From Lachnospiraceae bacterium (GTDB lineage Bacteria; Bacillota; Clostridia; Lachnospirales; Lachnospiraceae): 48,915 nt of DNA. Under the pieces are notes generated by a model. The model made no database searches. It was not told where the DNA came from and was given only the letters and a program-made list of their open reading frames with translations. Of this stretch, positions 16,718-26,538 are shown in pieces; positions within the stretch are counted from its first letter, which is position 1, and each line of letters begins with the position of its first letter. The translations under genes were made by a program, and so were the position numbers. The stretch is taken from NCBI GenBank assembly GCA_016282745.1, contig JAEELL010000058.1, positions 1-48,915 of the forward strand. Direction: 5' to 3'.

Positions 16718-18544
16718 TTATGCACTCTCTTTATAGTGCTTTGCCTGTGTGTTATACATGTGTGCGTAGAATCCGTTTTCTACATTCATAAGTTCATCGT
16801 GACTTCCGTCTTCGATAATGGTTCCATCGTTGAAAACTATTATCCTGTCACAGAATCTGCATGAGGAAAGTCTGTGAGAAATATATACCGCCGTCTTTCC
16901 TCCAACTAATTTATCAAAATGCTGATATATTTCATATTCCGCAACCGGATCAAGTGCTGCAGTCGGCTCGTCCAGGATAACCATTGGCGAGTTCTTGTAA
17001 AGAGCTCTTACAATGGAAAGTTTCTGAGCCTGTCCGCCTGACGGCTCAACTCCCGCCTCATCAAACTGCTTGTAAATATTTGTCTCTTCTTTCTTTTCAA
17101 GAGATTCAATCCAATCCGAAAGTTCAACCAACTCTGCAAGTTTTTTTGCTTTGTCTCTAGCCTCCGGACTGTCTGAATCATCCATAGCTACATTTTCAAT
17201 AATTGAAAATGCCATGAGTTTGTAATCCTGAAATACTACCGACAACATTTTAATATAATCAACGAAACTGTACTGTTTGATATTTACTCCGTTAAGTAAT
17301 ATCTCACCATCTGTAACATCATACAGACGACACAACAGTTTGATAAATGTAGTTTTGCCGGCACCATTTTGTCCCACAATTGCGATGTGCTCTCCTGACT
17401 TAATGACAGTATTTACATTCTGCAAAATATATCTGTCCGTATTCGGATATTTGAAACTAACATTCTTAAACTCTATAACCGGTGCTTTTGTCAAATCAAC
17501 TTTTGCAGATGCGCTCTCTTTGTCTGACTCTGATTCCATATCAATGCTCTCGATAAAGTCCACATAATTTTTAAGAACAGAAGCTGCATATCTTATACTG
17601 AATATTCCTCTGGATATTTTCTGCATAGAATTTTTAAATTCATTTGCCGACTGAACCAGACTGCTGAAATCACCGATTGTAATCTTTGCAATAAGTGTGT
17701 TTAATCCAATAATAATATAGATAGCAGTTGTGCAAATCTGAGAGACAATACCATCAGTGCCTTCAAATTTCCACATATGTTTGTAACTCTTTTTTGCCAC
17801 ACGGTAAATATTCTCCCCCATTGCTTTCTGGTTATCGAGAATCATTCCAGATGCCTTATATACTCTTATATCTTTTGCATATTTGCTCTCTGTAAGATTG
17901 TGCATGTAGTAGTCCTGCTCTCTCAACTGTTCTGTGTAAACCTTGTAATATTCCTCGCGAAGCTTTGTGCTCTTCATGGTTGCGAAGGTACTTACAACGA
18001 AGCTTAAAACAATAGGAACAAGCAACCATATTGAACAATTTACAATCAGAACAAATACTCCCAACAATACAATGAAGCCTGAAATAATATCAGTGAATCC
18101 TTCAATGATGGTCTGAACATCCGCTTCTTCAATGGCACGTCCGGCTTTCTGCACATCATCCAACACATCAGAGTTTTCAGTGTACTCAAACTTCATTTTC
18201 ATACATCGGCTTCCGCAATGCTTTCTGATTGCAGTGTCCACTATATCGCAACTGTAATACTGCTTTTCCGTCACAAATTTGTGCAGTGATCTGTACATCA
18301 AAGTTCCGATACAGATAAACAACACCCAAAAAATAATCATGTTCAGATTTCTCTTTTCCGGATAAGCAATTTCATTTATCAGATATTTTGTACCGATAAT
18401 TGTGATAAAAGGCCCGATACTGTCTACAACAATCTGCATTACTACGAACAGGTAATACTGCGGATATTCTTTCCATGCAAAGCCTAAAAAGAATTTAATG
18501 ACTTTGTTCATATCCTTAATTCTTTTTCGCAAACTTTTAAGCAC
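16718..18544 (-). CDS. ABC exporter half-transporter (permease-ATPase fusion)
   Basis: A protein of about 608 residues: six transmembrane helices in the first 320, then an ATPase domain with Walker A GQNGAGKTT, signature PSGGQAQK (the first Leu of LSGGQ is Pro), Walker B MVILDEPT and switch His SHR. The start is uncertain. I prefer the GTG at 18544, 6 nt after AAGGGGG and overlapping the stop of the upstream half-transporter by 8 nt; an ATG at 18568 and one at 18511 are alternatives. Tight coupling indicates a heterodimeric exporter, typically of peptides, lipids or drugs. The substrate is unknown. Confidence 0.85.
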   Translation of the reverse strand: MLKSLRKRIKDMNKVIKFFLGFAWKEYPQYYLFVVMQIVVDSIGPFITIIGTKYLINEIAYPEKRNLNMIIFWVLFICIGTLMYRSLHKFVTEKQYYSCDIVDTAIRKHCGSRCMKMKFEYTENSDVLDDVQKAGRAIEEADVQTIIEGFTDIISGFIVLLGVFVLIVNCSIWLLVPIVLSFVVSTFATMKSTKLREEYYKVYTEQLREQDYYMHNLTESKYAKDIRVYKASGMILDNQKAMGENIYRVAKKSYKHMWKFEGTDGIVSQICTTAIYIIIGLNTLIAKITIGDFSSLVQSANEFKNSMQKISRGIFSIRYAASVLKNYVDFIESIDMESESDKESASAKVDLTKAPVIEFKNVSFKYPNTDRYILQNVNTVIKSGEHIAIVGQNGAGKTTFIKLLCRLYDVTDGEILLNGVNIKQYSFVDYIKMLSVVFQDYKLMAFSIIENVAMDDSDSPEARDKAKKLAELVELSDWIESLEKKEETNIYKQFDEAGVEPSGGQAQKLSIVRALYKNSPMVILDEPTAALDPVAEYEIYQHFDKLVGGKTAVYISHRLSSCRFCDRIIVFNDGTIIEDGSHDELMNVENGFYAHMYNTQAKHYKESA

Positions 18545-20606
18545 ACTCTTCACCCCCTTCGCTGTCATCTTCTTTTTCTATCACCTTTTCGCTGTTATCT
18601 TCTTTTTCCAAATTGCTGGCTTTTTCTTTATTATTATCCTTGTCATCAAAAGTACCGGCATCTGCTTTATCTTTATTTTCTGTACTGTCTGTACTGTCTG
18701 CATTATCTACACTGTCTTCACTACCTTCATTGTCTTCATTATCTTTATAATACTGAGCCTGAACCTCATACATGTATGCATATTTTCCGTTTTTGTTAAT
18801 CAGTTCATCGTGAGTTCCCTGCTCAATAACCTGACCGTCTTCAAACATCACTATGCTGTCGCAGAATCTTGTGCTGGACAATCTGTGGGAAATGAAGATA
18901 GATGTCTTGCCTTTTACCATGTTGTTAAATTCGCGATACATTCTGTCCTCTGCCAACGCATCAAGTGCGGCTGTCGGCTCATCAAGAACAACCACGCTTC
19001 TGTCCTGATACAAGGCTTTTGCCATGGCAAGTCGCTGACGCTCACCGCCGGATAAATCAATACCGTTTGAGTCAAATATCTTTAAGAGCTGAGTCTCCAT
19101 ACCTTTTTCGTATTTATTAATCTTCTCATCAAGACCACTCTGGACAAGTGTCTTTTTGACAAGTTCCATATCTGTTCTCTCGCGCTCTCTCATGGAAATA
19201 TTTTCCCAGATTGGGAACGCGAACACTTCAACATTTTGGAATACCGGAGCAAAAATCTCGTAATATTTACTTCTGTCATATTTTTTAATGTCCACACTGT
19301 TTAAGAGAATTCTTCCCTCTGTAGGCTCATAAAGTCTCATCAACAATTTTGTGAGTGTAGTCTTTCCGGCACCGTTAATTCCAACTACTGCAAGTTTCAT
19401 TCCAGCATCTATTTTTAAGTTAACATTCTTTAATACATAATTTTCATGTCCCGGATATTTGAAAGATACATTTTCAAATACGAACTCGTATTTATCCAAA
19501 TTGATATCCGTAATAGTTCCCTCTTCTTTTGATGCATCCGGCTTTTCTTCTTCCCAATCCATAAATGTTCTGTAATTATCCATCTGCATTTTGTTGAGAT
19601 GCATCCAAACAAGATTACTGAAAAGCTCGTACATTGCCTGTGAAAATCCGCTCACCAATCCCACATACAGCACGAAATTTGAAATGCTAAGGCCCTTGTA
19701 GAGCACCCTGTAAATCAAAACGCAGTACAGTATTCCGTTCTGAATCAGGTTGAGTGTGCTGATTTTCACTTCACACATTACCCACTTATTGTGACGCATT
19801 TTACATCTTTTTAAAAATACTGTATTAACATCTTCCCAGATTTTTTCAATCCAGTTTGACATTCCAAAAAGACGAATATCCTTTGCGTATCCAAAGTCCG
19901 TTGTAGTCTGATGAAGGTATGTCATTTTCCTCCAGGTTCCCGCCATTGCATCTTCATAATGAACCTTATTCCACTGCATTGTATTTTCGAAAAATCGATA
20001 GCTAAGATATGCTAAAACCCCTAATGTTATAACTATCAATGGATGAATAAAAAGAATTGCCACCCCTGAAATAACTGAAACTGTCAGCGAATTCAAAACG
20101 AATCTGACTCTCTGACAATAACCATGAAAACCACAGTTGTAATAAGTTGCTCGCTTCGCTCTCTCTGTCAAATCAAGAAAATCCGGATTTTCCATGTTCT
20201 TGTAATCCGTGTAAAAAATCTTTCTCAGATAATCTGCCATAAGATTGTACTGAACCTTGTCAAATCCATACTGCATAATGTTGACTGCTCTACCACTGAT
20301 ATAATTCAGTAGCGTAATTGCGATTCCGAAAATAATCATGGCAATTACCATAGTCTGACTTGTAACTTTCCTGTCAATAAGTTCAAGAACAATCTTTGGT
20401 GCAACAATAATCATAAGCTGGTATAAACTAAGAGTTAAGCTTCCAATCATAAGTGCAAAAATATATGCTTTGTTGTACTTTAGGGAAATTTTCACTGCAT
20501 ATATAAAGTTGTTTATAGTTCCGTAGTCCTTGGACTTAATTCCTTTTTCCTTGAGATCCATATCATTAGAGAAAAACTCTTTAACCATCTCAATCAGTTT
20601 CTTCAT
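18537..20606 (-). CDS. ABC exporter half-transporter with acidic C-terminal tail
   Basis: A 689-residue protein with six transmembrane helices (about residues 40-340) and an ATPase domain: Walker A GINGAGKTT, signature LSGGERQR, Walker B VVVLDEPT, switch His SHR. After the ATPase domain, about the last 75 residues form an Asp/Glu/Asn/Ser-rich tail (DNEDNEGSEDSVDNAD and similar), absent from ordinary members. GGAG about 6 nt before the ATG supports the start. It pairs with the following half-transporter, in which this one has the canonical signature. The tail may be a linker or may have grown by repeat expansion. Confidence 0.85.
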   Translation of the reverse strand: MKKLIEMVKEFFSNDMDLKEKGIKSKDYGTINNFIYAVKISLKYNKAYIFALMIGSLTLSLYQLMIIVAPKIVLELIDRKVTSQTMVIAMIIFGIAITLLNYISGRAVNIMQYGFDKVQYNLMADYLRKIFYTDYKNMENPDFLDLTERAKRATYYNCGFHGYCQRVRFVLNSLTVSVISGVAILFIHPLIVITLGVLAYLSYRFFENTMQWNKVHYEDAMAGTWRKMTYLHQTTTDFGYAKDIRLFGMSNWIEKIWEDVNTVFLKRCKMRHNKWVMCEVKISTLNLIQNGILYCVLIYRVLYKGLSISNFVLYVGLVSGFSQAMYELFSNLVWMHLNKMQMDNYRTFMDWEEEKPDASKEEGTITDINLDKYEFVFENVSFKYPGHENYVLKNVNLKIDAGMKLAVVGINGAGKTTLTKLLMRLYEPTEGRILLNSVDIKKYDRSKYYEIFAPVFQNVEVFAFPIWENISMRERERTDMELVKKTLVQSGLDEKINKYEKGMETQLLKIFDSNGIDLSGGERQRLAMAKALYQDRSVVVLDEPTAALDALAEDRMYREFNNMVKGKTSIFISHRLSSTRFCDSIVMFEDGQVIEQGTHDELINKNGKYAYMYEVQAQYYKDNEDNEGSEDSVDNADSTDSTENKDKADAGTFDDKDNNKEKASNLEKEDNSEKVIEKEDDSEGGEECA

Positions 20607-20831
20607 TGTGTCTCCTTTCCTGATGTCGTGTGGTTGAAGCCCGCCGGCATGTAACTATTTAACATATGTACCTTGTTATCTATGTGTGAGGCACTACTGT
20701 ATGTCTTCACTGATTTCTTCTGACACTGTTGTCTGTCGGCATAGGTCAACTAGTTTAATTGGTATGTATAGGCTATCAAATAACGTAATCGATTTCAATC
20801 GTTTTATAGTAGCGGTATAATTTATAATTGT

Positions 20832-21026
20832 TTATGAGCAAATTATCTTTACTGTAAAAAAATGAAATACTCCAAAATATACTGAAATTGGAGCTATCGA
20901 TTTTGGATATGAACCAACCCATGCAGTTTCAAGTGGAATGAATGACATTACAAACAACCACACTATATTGCACCACAATATCTTCATATTGATGCACTTT
21001 GCCAAATTGAATCATAACCACCAGCT
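20832..21026 (-). pseudogene. Remnant of a TMEM175/DUF1211 membrane protein
   Basis: Reading the minus strand from 21026 gives SWWL, a stop, then FNLAKCINMKILWCNIVWLF (21011 onward) and VMSFIPLETAWVGSYP, ending at a stop at 20832. 'INxKILWxNxxWLFxxSxIPxxTAW' is the conserved core of TMEM175/DUF1211 potassium-channel-like proteins. Only about 65 residues of a roughly 200-residue family remain, with an in-frame stop, so this is a decayed piece. The homology stops next to the IS3-like end. Confidence 0.6.
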
Positions 21027-21029
21027 CAG

Positions 21030-21060
21030 TGATCTGACCCCAAAAAATTAGACAGTTGAA
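21030..21060. mobile_element. Possible solo terminal repeat of an IS3-family element
   Basis: TGATCTGACCCCAAAAAATT followed by AGACAG resembles IS3-group inverted-repeat ends (TGAAC/TGTAC-tg-ccCCa-AAAAgTTAGACA). No transposase is nearby. It abuts the TMEM175 remnant, which fits an old insertion followed by deletion. It could also be chance, as the same bases form a terminator arm. Confidence 0.35.
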
Positions 21061-21080
21061 AAATTCAACTGTCTAATTTT
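21044..21080. terminator. Intrinsic terminator after the NusG-II gene
   Basis: A 17-bp perfect stem (21044-21060 with 21064-21080) with a 3-nt AAA loop. On the minus strand it is followed by a T-run, then GGGGTC, so it terminates the gene at 21098-21481. Confidence 0.8.
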
Positions 21081-21097
21081 AGTATGAATCATATTCT

Positions 21098-21481
21098 TTA
21101 TTTCGCAATCGCATCCACTCCGGATTCACTATCCGGGTTTTTATCCACAACTTCTACTACAACTTTATTTGGAAGGCAAATTAAACTCTGCCCGACTCGC
21201 TGTATTTTCCCCTGCTTTACACAAAGTTTATCGGGACAGTCTGCCTCTTTTATGTATGCTTTTCCATCATCAATTACTAAAATGTTCTCACCACTTCCAA
21301 TAATTGGATAAGTCCCACTCCCCTTTAATGAATATTCAGCTGTTACTATTCCATCTATTTTTACCTGAACACACTCACCGCTTTTGCCTGTAAAAGAATA
21401 AATACATATAAGCAGTACTGTTATGGAAATAATAGTTATCCATATACCTATTTCAAATTTATTAATCTTTTTATTATTCAC
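21098..21481 (-). CDS. NusG domain II-containing exported protein
   Basis: A 127-residue protein with an N-terminal membrane anchor (about residues 10-30) and a NusG-II beta-domain. Markers are KGSGTYPIIGSGENILVIDDG (split here), the Cys pair in CPDKLCVKQG and QSLICLPNKVVVEV. This family occurs beside Gx transporters and FMN-binding proteins and resembles the EetA component of flavin-based extracellular electron transfer; here it stands alone, about 20 kb from that cluster. The GTG start is set by GGAGG 4 nt upstream. A -10 TATAAT lies at 21506-21511. Its terminator follows. The electron-transfer role is inference from family context. Confidence 0.75.
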   Translation of the reverse strand: MNNKKINKFEIGIWITIISITVLLICIYSFTGKSGECVQVKIDGIVTAEYSLKGSGTYPIIGSGENILVIDDGKAYIKEADCPDKLCVKQGKIQRVGQSLICLPNKVVVEVVDKNPDSESGVDAIAK

Positions 21482-21702
21482 AACTCCTCCGGTTCTGCTG
21501 ACTTCATTATACGAACTATCTTTTACATTTTCTCATACACACCGGAATTATTCAAGAACGCTCATGGCCTTCTTTTTCACCACTTATATAAGTTGCCGTC
21601 TTTTCCAACATAAATCACCATTTAATTAACTGCATTATAAGACTGAAAAATGGTTCTCGTAATCATTCCGGAGTCTTTTGGATTATTGTAACAATAAAAG
21701 TT

Positions 21703-23901
21703 CTATTTTATTTTTACAGTTACTGTGACTGACTTTTCATTTTTGTCATTATTACTGTTGCCGCTGCCTGTGATTTTAACTTTGATTTTGTATGTTCCCT
21801 TTTTCAGACCTTTCTTAACAGTAATTGTTTTGTTCTTTACTATCTTGAAGTACTTTTTGAAATTCTTTTTGCCTTTCTTAGCAGACATAAGTTTGTATGT
21901 TACTAAACCTTTTGCATTTTTTACTGTCACAGCCTTACTAATCTTTAAGTTATACTTTTTCTTCTTAACATTTCTGTACTTAATCTTGACTGTCTTTCCT
22001 TTTGCAAAAAGTATATTGGCATTTGAATTATTACCTGCATCAATATTATTTGTCTTTAAGTTATTTCCTGCTCCCAAACCGTTGTCATTCTTTGTGTTAT
22101 TTCCTGTTTCAGATGGTTTCGTCAGTTTCGGAACAATTATCTTTGTTTTGCTAATCTGTTTACCGCACAGAGAGCAGTAAACAATCTCATCGTAGGAACC
22201 TTCTTTATCATAAGTTGCAGGAACTACATTCTCTTTTTCTTTCACTTCTTTATGCATTCCGGTTGCATCTACATAGTCTGAGTTGTAGCTGTCACCACAT
22301 ACCAAACAGGTATAGGTTGAATACCCCTTCTCTGCACAAGTAGGTTCTTTTTTAAAGGTAACTGTGTAATTATGAGTATGTAAAACGAATGGGAAATATA
22401 ACAGCAAATCCTTTGTGGAATTGTATGTATATGTTTTCACCTTTTCGCCGTTAACAATCGGTGCGTTGTTCAAAAATCCAACGTCTCCCTTATTCATGAT
22501 ATGAATAGCTATGTAATACTCAAAATCTTCATCTAAAACATCATTGTCATTTACCAAATTTGCATTTTGGAAAATCGGATTATTACCACTCTTATATATT
22601 TCGATATCCTTAAAAACATAATACCCTGAAAAGAAATTTGATTCAGATGATGTTACAGGAAGACAGTTTGATCTAAATGATTCTTTTATCGAACTGCAGG
22701 TCTTATCAGTGCATTGTAAAAAAGACGCCCTGTCATAATTAAAATCAACTTTGGCAATTGGTGACACTATACCATCAACCGTTATCTCTCCACCTTCCTG
22801 ATATATTGAATACACTCCATTGAATGGATTGTGCTTCACTGAACCAACTTTTAATGTATAGTTGTCTGTTTTAATATATCCTCTCTTTATCAATAACAAA
22901 AACTCGAATTTTTCTGAGGACGGAACCTTATATGTCACTCTGCTTCCATTTACCATCGGTTCAACTCCTGTGCTTCTTCCAACCGGTATTATCTCAAACT
23001 TTTCATTTTGAGTGTATGAAACATCGAAATTACTGCTGCCGGTATCAGTTGCGACAACTGTCGGATTTATATTCTGAACCGTAAACGGAATAACAAGTGC
23101 CATATACGTAAAATGCTGTACTGCCTTGTAAGTTGATTGAGTTGAAGAACATTCACTTCCGTTGATATAGCATGGTGAATCAGTATATGTATAATTACTG
23201 CCATAATAATCTGAAGGTAAAGTATAGCACACCATATAATATGTTTTGCCTTTTTCAAGAGTCCCCGTCACTTTATCAAGATTATACATTTTATTGTAAT
23301 CTTCCTGGACATTAAAAAGGCAATACCTGGTGCCGGCGTTATATCTTTTTTCTTTTTCAGCTGAATCATAGATTTTGTAATAACACGCTTTTTCAAATTG
23401 AGTTATCGCATCTTGTGCTGTCATTCCATCATTCACTTTGAAAACATCATAATCATATGCTAACTCCACAAGTCCCAAAGATTTTTTTAAATTTTTTACT
23501 GAAATAGTATTTGATCCCTTTGCCTCCAAAACAGATGAAGTGATTGTGAAAATACCATCGGTCTGATTAATAATTGAAGTCATATTATTAATCTGTGTTT
23601 CGCCGTACATTACCATAAAATTAGATTCTTTAGAGTAACCCTTATATTCCTTAACATATCCTGCCTCTACGGAAATTACAAATTGAAAATCTTCTTTAGC
23701 TGATACTTCAAAAGAAATAACAGAATCACTTTCAAGTTGTTTAGCTTTAGCTGACTTACCCACAGGAATAATGTCGTAGCCTTGATTTTTGGTATAACTG
23801 ACAATTACATAGTCGCTGTCAGAATGCACGACAACTGATGAACAAAAAAGCATCACAAACATAAAACTGAAAAGTGCTAAAGCGTTACATAGTTTCTTCA
23901 T
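21703..23901 (-). CDS. Large secreted surface protein with duplicated module and zinc-ribbon-like segment
   Basis: A 732-residue protein with a signal peptide (about residues 1-27). The module near residues 30-130 (VSYTKNQGYDIIPVGKSAKA) recurs near 290-380 (VSYTQNEKFEIIPVGRSTGV), so the protein arose by internal duplication. Residues about 500-590 hold CxxC-type pairs in CLVCG and CSLCG within the T-C-x-E-x-G-Y-x-T-Y-x-C motif common on Lachnospiraceae surface proteins. The C-terminus is a Lys-rich beta-domain of the Ig-like type. No sortase motif or transmembrane anchor is seen. It may bind the cell wall or host matrix; I know of no assigned function. Confidence 0.65.
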   Translation of the reverse strand: MKKLCNALALFSFMFVMLFCSSVVVHSDSDYVIVSYTKNQGYDIIPVGKSAKAKQLESDSVISFEVSAKEDFQFVISVEAGYVKEYKGYSKESNFMVMYGETQINNMTSIINQTDGIFTITSSVLEAKGSNTISVKNLKKSLGLVELAYDYDVFKVNDGMTAQDAITQFEKACYYKIYDSAEKEKRYNAGTRYCLFNVQEDYNKMYNLDKVTGTLEKGKTYYMVCYTLPSDYYGSNYTYTDSPCYINGSECSSTQSTYKAVQHFTYMALVIPFTVQNINPTVVATDTGSSNFDVSYTQNEKFEIIPVGRSTGVEPMVNGSRVTYKVPSSEKFEFLLLIKRGYIKTDNYTLKVGSVKHNPFNGVYSIYQEGGEITVDGIVSPIAKVDFNYDRASFLQCTDKTCSSIKESFRSNCLPVTSSESNFFSGYYVFKDIEIYKSGNNPIFQNANLVNDNDVLDEDFEYYIAIHIMNKGDVGFLNNAPIVNGEKVKTYTYNSTKDLLLYFPFVLHTHNYTVTFKKEPTCAEKGYSTYTCLVCGDSYNSDYVDATGMHKEVKEKENVVPATYDKEGSYDEIVYCSLCGKQISKTKIIVPKLTKPSETGNNTKNDNGLGAGNNLKTNNIDAGNNSNANILFAKGKTVKIKYRNVKKKKYNLKISKAVTVKNAKGLVTYKLMSAKKGKKNFKKYFKIVKNKTITVKKGLKKGTYKIKVKITGSGNSNNDKNEKSVTVTVKIK

Positions 23902-24149
23902 ATAATCACCCTTTCCGAACTGTGTTTATAAACCACACATATATAACTACATACTTACAAATCTAATCCCTTTTTTCCGCTCAATAATCATGTCTATATT
24001 ATATCGCACTAATACTTTCACAGCAATTATTATTACTATTTATTCATGCTATTTATTCATATATGAATCAACTTGCCATTCCCCATAAATATTATTAAAA
24101 TAATAAGGGCAGATATATACTTTATCAGATTCGAAAGGACAATGTTATT

Positions 24150-25259
24150 ATGAGAAAAATTATTAGTTTAACAGTAATATGCTCATTGACTTTATCTCTT
24201 GCTGCCTGTGGAAAAAGTACCACGGACAGACAGAATAATTCTTCAGTAAATGTCGCTACAACCGGTGCTCCTGAAGCAGATACCACGCCTGTCTCTGAGA
24301 CCACTGAAGATAATTCAGATAATAATGATAGAGACAGTGAAGAAACAAACACTGAAGAAACAAGCGCTGAAAAAACAAGCACTGAAGAAACTTCAAATGA
24401 TACTTTTTCGTATTCTTCACTCAAAGATACTTTATTTTCATTCAGCAGCGGTGCCGGCGGATGGTGTACCGAACTATTCATATCTGAGGACGGTTCATTT
24501 AAAGGTAATTACCACGACTGGGATTTCGTCGATCCTGACGATGAAGATTCAAAAGGCCTTATGTATAGTTGCGAATTTGAAGGCAATTTTGGAAAACTCG
24601 AAAAAGTAGATGACCTGACTTACAAAACTACCATAAAAAATATCGAATACAAAAATGAACCTGATACTAAAGAAAAAATAGACGGTGTTAGTTATCTGTA
24701 CACAACTGCCTATGGTTTAAACGAAGCTGAAGATATATATTTCTATTTACCGGGTTCAAAAGTTAAAGAGCTTCCTGAAGATTTTGTTACCTGGATAAAT
24801 ATGGCTATCTTCGATTACGACACTGAAACACAAAAAGATACATTGGACTTTGTAGGACTTTACAACGAAAAACCTAAATACGGATTTTCAAGTTCCAACT
24901 ATTCAAACGACTATAACGCAAATGTCAACAATACTAAAGAATTATCTGATAGCCTTCGAAAAGAAATTCAAGAAGAAGAACTTAATCAGGCTCAACTAAA
25001 TGAAAAAGCTAAAGACCTATATGAATTATGGGACAATCAGCTCAACGATTTGTGGGCTGTGCTACTTCAGACACTGTCTGAGGATGAAATGCAAAATCTC
25101 AAAACCGATGAAATAAACTGGATAAATAAAAAAGAAAAGAAACTTAAAAAGATACGAAAGAAATATAAGGGCGCAAGCATGGCTCCAATGCAGGAATATT
25201 TGAAAGCTGCAGATTTAACCGAAAACAGAGTCTATGTTCTGTTAAAATATTTAGAGTAG
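24150..25259 (+). CDS. Lipoprotein with C-terminal LprI/DUF1311-like domain
   Basis: A 369-residue protein. The lipobox LAAC (LSLAACGKS) gives a lipid-anchored Cys near residue 20. An acidic Thr/Ser/Glu-rich linker (repeats of TEETS, about residues 30-90) precedes a domain of unknown function and a helical C-terminus (about 285-365). The motif there, KDLYELWDNQLNDLWAVLLQ then WINKKEKKLKKIRKKY, resembles DUF1311, the lysozyme-inhibitor LprI N-terminal family. AAAGGA lies about 10 nt before the ATG. It is exposed on the outer membrane face. The function is unknown; an envelope-stress or enzyme-inhibitor role would follow only from the DUF1311 resemblance. Confidence 0.65.
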   Translation: MRKIISLTVICSLTLSLAACGKSTTDRQNNSSVNVATTGAPEADTTPVSETTEDNSDNNDRDSEETNTEETSAEKTSTEETSNDTFSYSSLKDTLFSFSSGAGGWCTELFISEDGSFKGNYHDWDFVDPDDEDSKGLMYSCEFEGNFGKLEKVDDLTYKTTIKNIEYKNEPDTKEKIDGVSYLYTTAYGLNEAEDIYFYLPGSKVKELPEDFVTWINMAIFDYDTETQKDTLDFVGLYNEKPKYGFSSSNYSNDYNANVNNTKELSDSLRKEIQEEELNQAQLNEKAKDLYELWDNQLNDLWAVLLQTLSEDEMQNLKTDEINWINKKEKKLKKIRKKYKGASMAPMQEYLKAADLTENRVYVLLKYLE

Positions 25260-25277
25260 TCGATAAATCGACTACTC
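25254..25277. terminator. Hairpin shared by convergent lipoprotein and GGDEF genes
   Basis: GAGTAGTCGA (25254-25263) and TCGACTACTC (25268-25277) form a 10-bp stem with loop TAAA that spans the lipoprotein stop codon. The U-tract is weak on both strands, so efficiency is uncertain. Confidence 0.55.
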
Positions 25278-25286
25278 TATACAAAA

Positions 25287-26366
25287 TCAACCACGATATC
25301 TTGTTCTGCCTGAACTCGAATAAAAATCTTCTTTTTGTGTATACATCGCCTCGTCTGCCTCTTGCTGCATTTCGCTTATTTTTTTTGTTCCATCAGCAGA
25401 ATAACTGTATCCAATAGCACAGAAGTACTCTGTTCTATCAACCCTTTTTTCAATACGTTCTATAAGACGTTTGATCTCAATCTCTGAAGATTTCCAACAA
25501 ATTATCATGAATTCGTCGCCGCCAATCCTGTAAACCAGTTGTCCGGGTTTGGTGGCTTTTACCATGCAAAGGGCCAGTGTTGCTAACGCTTTGTCTCCGG
25601 CAGCATGCCCTTTTTTATCATTTATCTCCTTTAACCCGTTCATATCAACGGACACCAGCGCACTGATTTCCTTTTTGTTATCTTTGATTTCAGACTCATA
25701 AGCCTGACGGTTGAGCACCCCGGTCAGCGTGTCTTTTTTCGTAAGTTGCAGGATAGAAAAATCATAATAAACAAACAATGCTATAGCAACATTCGTACAA
25801 AAAATCTTGGAATAATCCTTGCCAATTATAAACGGCAAAATCAAACCGGACGCAAATACAAAACTAAGGAAAATCGTAGGAACAATTTCTGCCGCCTGTT
25901 TATTTTCCTGTCTAAACAGAATATAAACTAAAAAACAGCAATAAACTCCCACAACAGTATACGGCAGATAGCCAAGTATACCTCGTTGCAACGCTCCGTC
26001 ATCATCCAAACTAAAGACAACACCGTTAAATATTGAAATAAAATCTATTACTGTGAGAAGAACTGCCGGAACAAATATGTACCAGCGCTCTTTTTTTGCA
26101 AGTGTATGTAGCGTCATTGCAATGATAAACGGCGTCGAACTGTATCTGATGGCCATCAAAATAAGCCTCTGATTGTTGTATACTCTAAATTTTTCCAAGT
26201 AAAACTCTGCAAACACGATAAAAGACATCAGAAAAATAGACACAATCAGAATATACATTCGATTTCGTGTTTTTTTGTCCAGATAAAAATTGGTTTTAAC
26301 CAAAACCAGGAAAGCAATCAAAATAAGTGTCAGTGTCCAGTTTTGTAATATTAATTCTTTGACCAT
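25287..26366 (-). CDS. Membrane GGDEF diguanylate cyclase
   Basis: A 359-residue protein with about seven transmembrane helices in the first 205 residues and a GGDEF domain (about 210-350). The active-site motif RIGGDEF is intact, as are DTLTGVLNR and KEINDKKGH, so it should make c-di-GMP. The RxxD inhibitory site usually placed before GGDEF is not visible (TKPGQLVYRI instead). GGGGAG lies 5 nt before the chosen ATG (26366); the ATG at 26405 has no SD. It counts as a third c-di-GMP gene after the two HD-GYP genes, so synthesis and breakdown are both encoded here. Confidence 0.85.
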   Translation of the reverse strand: MVKELILQNWTLTLILIAFLVLVKTNFYLDKKTRNRMYILIVSIFLMSFIVFAEFYLEKFRVYNNQRLILMAIRYSSTPFIIAMTLHTLAKKERWYIFVPAVLLTVIDFISIFNGVVFSLDDDGALQRGILGYLPYTVVGVYCCFLVYILFRQENKQAAEIVPTIFLSFVFASGLILPFIIGKDYSKIFCTNVAIALFVYYDFSILQLTKKDTLTGVLNRQAYESEIKDNKKEISALVSVDMNGLKEINDKKGHAAGDKALATLALCMVKATKPGQLVYRIGGDEFMIICWKSSEIEIKRLIERIEKRVDRTEYFCAIGYSYSADGTKKISEMQQEADEAMYTQKEDFYSSSGRTRYRG

Positions 26367-26468
26367 CCCATCTCCCCTTCTAATGCACTTTTGTATTCCG
26401 TTCAATATATACCATATGACATAATTATATCACAAAGATTGACATCCCGCATCTTTATAAATGATAAA

Positions 26469-26514
26469 GGGGCTGTTGCGTTTGTGATTTTCAATCACTA
26501 ACGCAATAGCCCCC
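26469..26514 (-). terminator. Terminator-like hairpin after the ZIP gene
   Basis: A long stem, GGGGCTGTTGCGTT and GTGAT paired with ATCAC and AACGCAATAGCCCC, with two small mismatches (26469-26488/26494-26513). Loop of a few nt. On the minus strand it is followed by TTTATCATTT. Confidence 0.65.
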
Positions 26515-26538
26515 AAGTGTTTTTTAGCCTCAACTCTA

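Larger units (their letters stand above)
20607..21097. other. Intergenic region with a gene remnant and an IS-like end
   Basis: About 490 bp between the ABC operon and the NusG-II gene. The right half holds a TMEM175-like remnant, an IS3-like end and a terminator (listed separately). In the left half, 20630-20830, I see only an AT-rich region without a gene. Confidence 0.5.
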
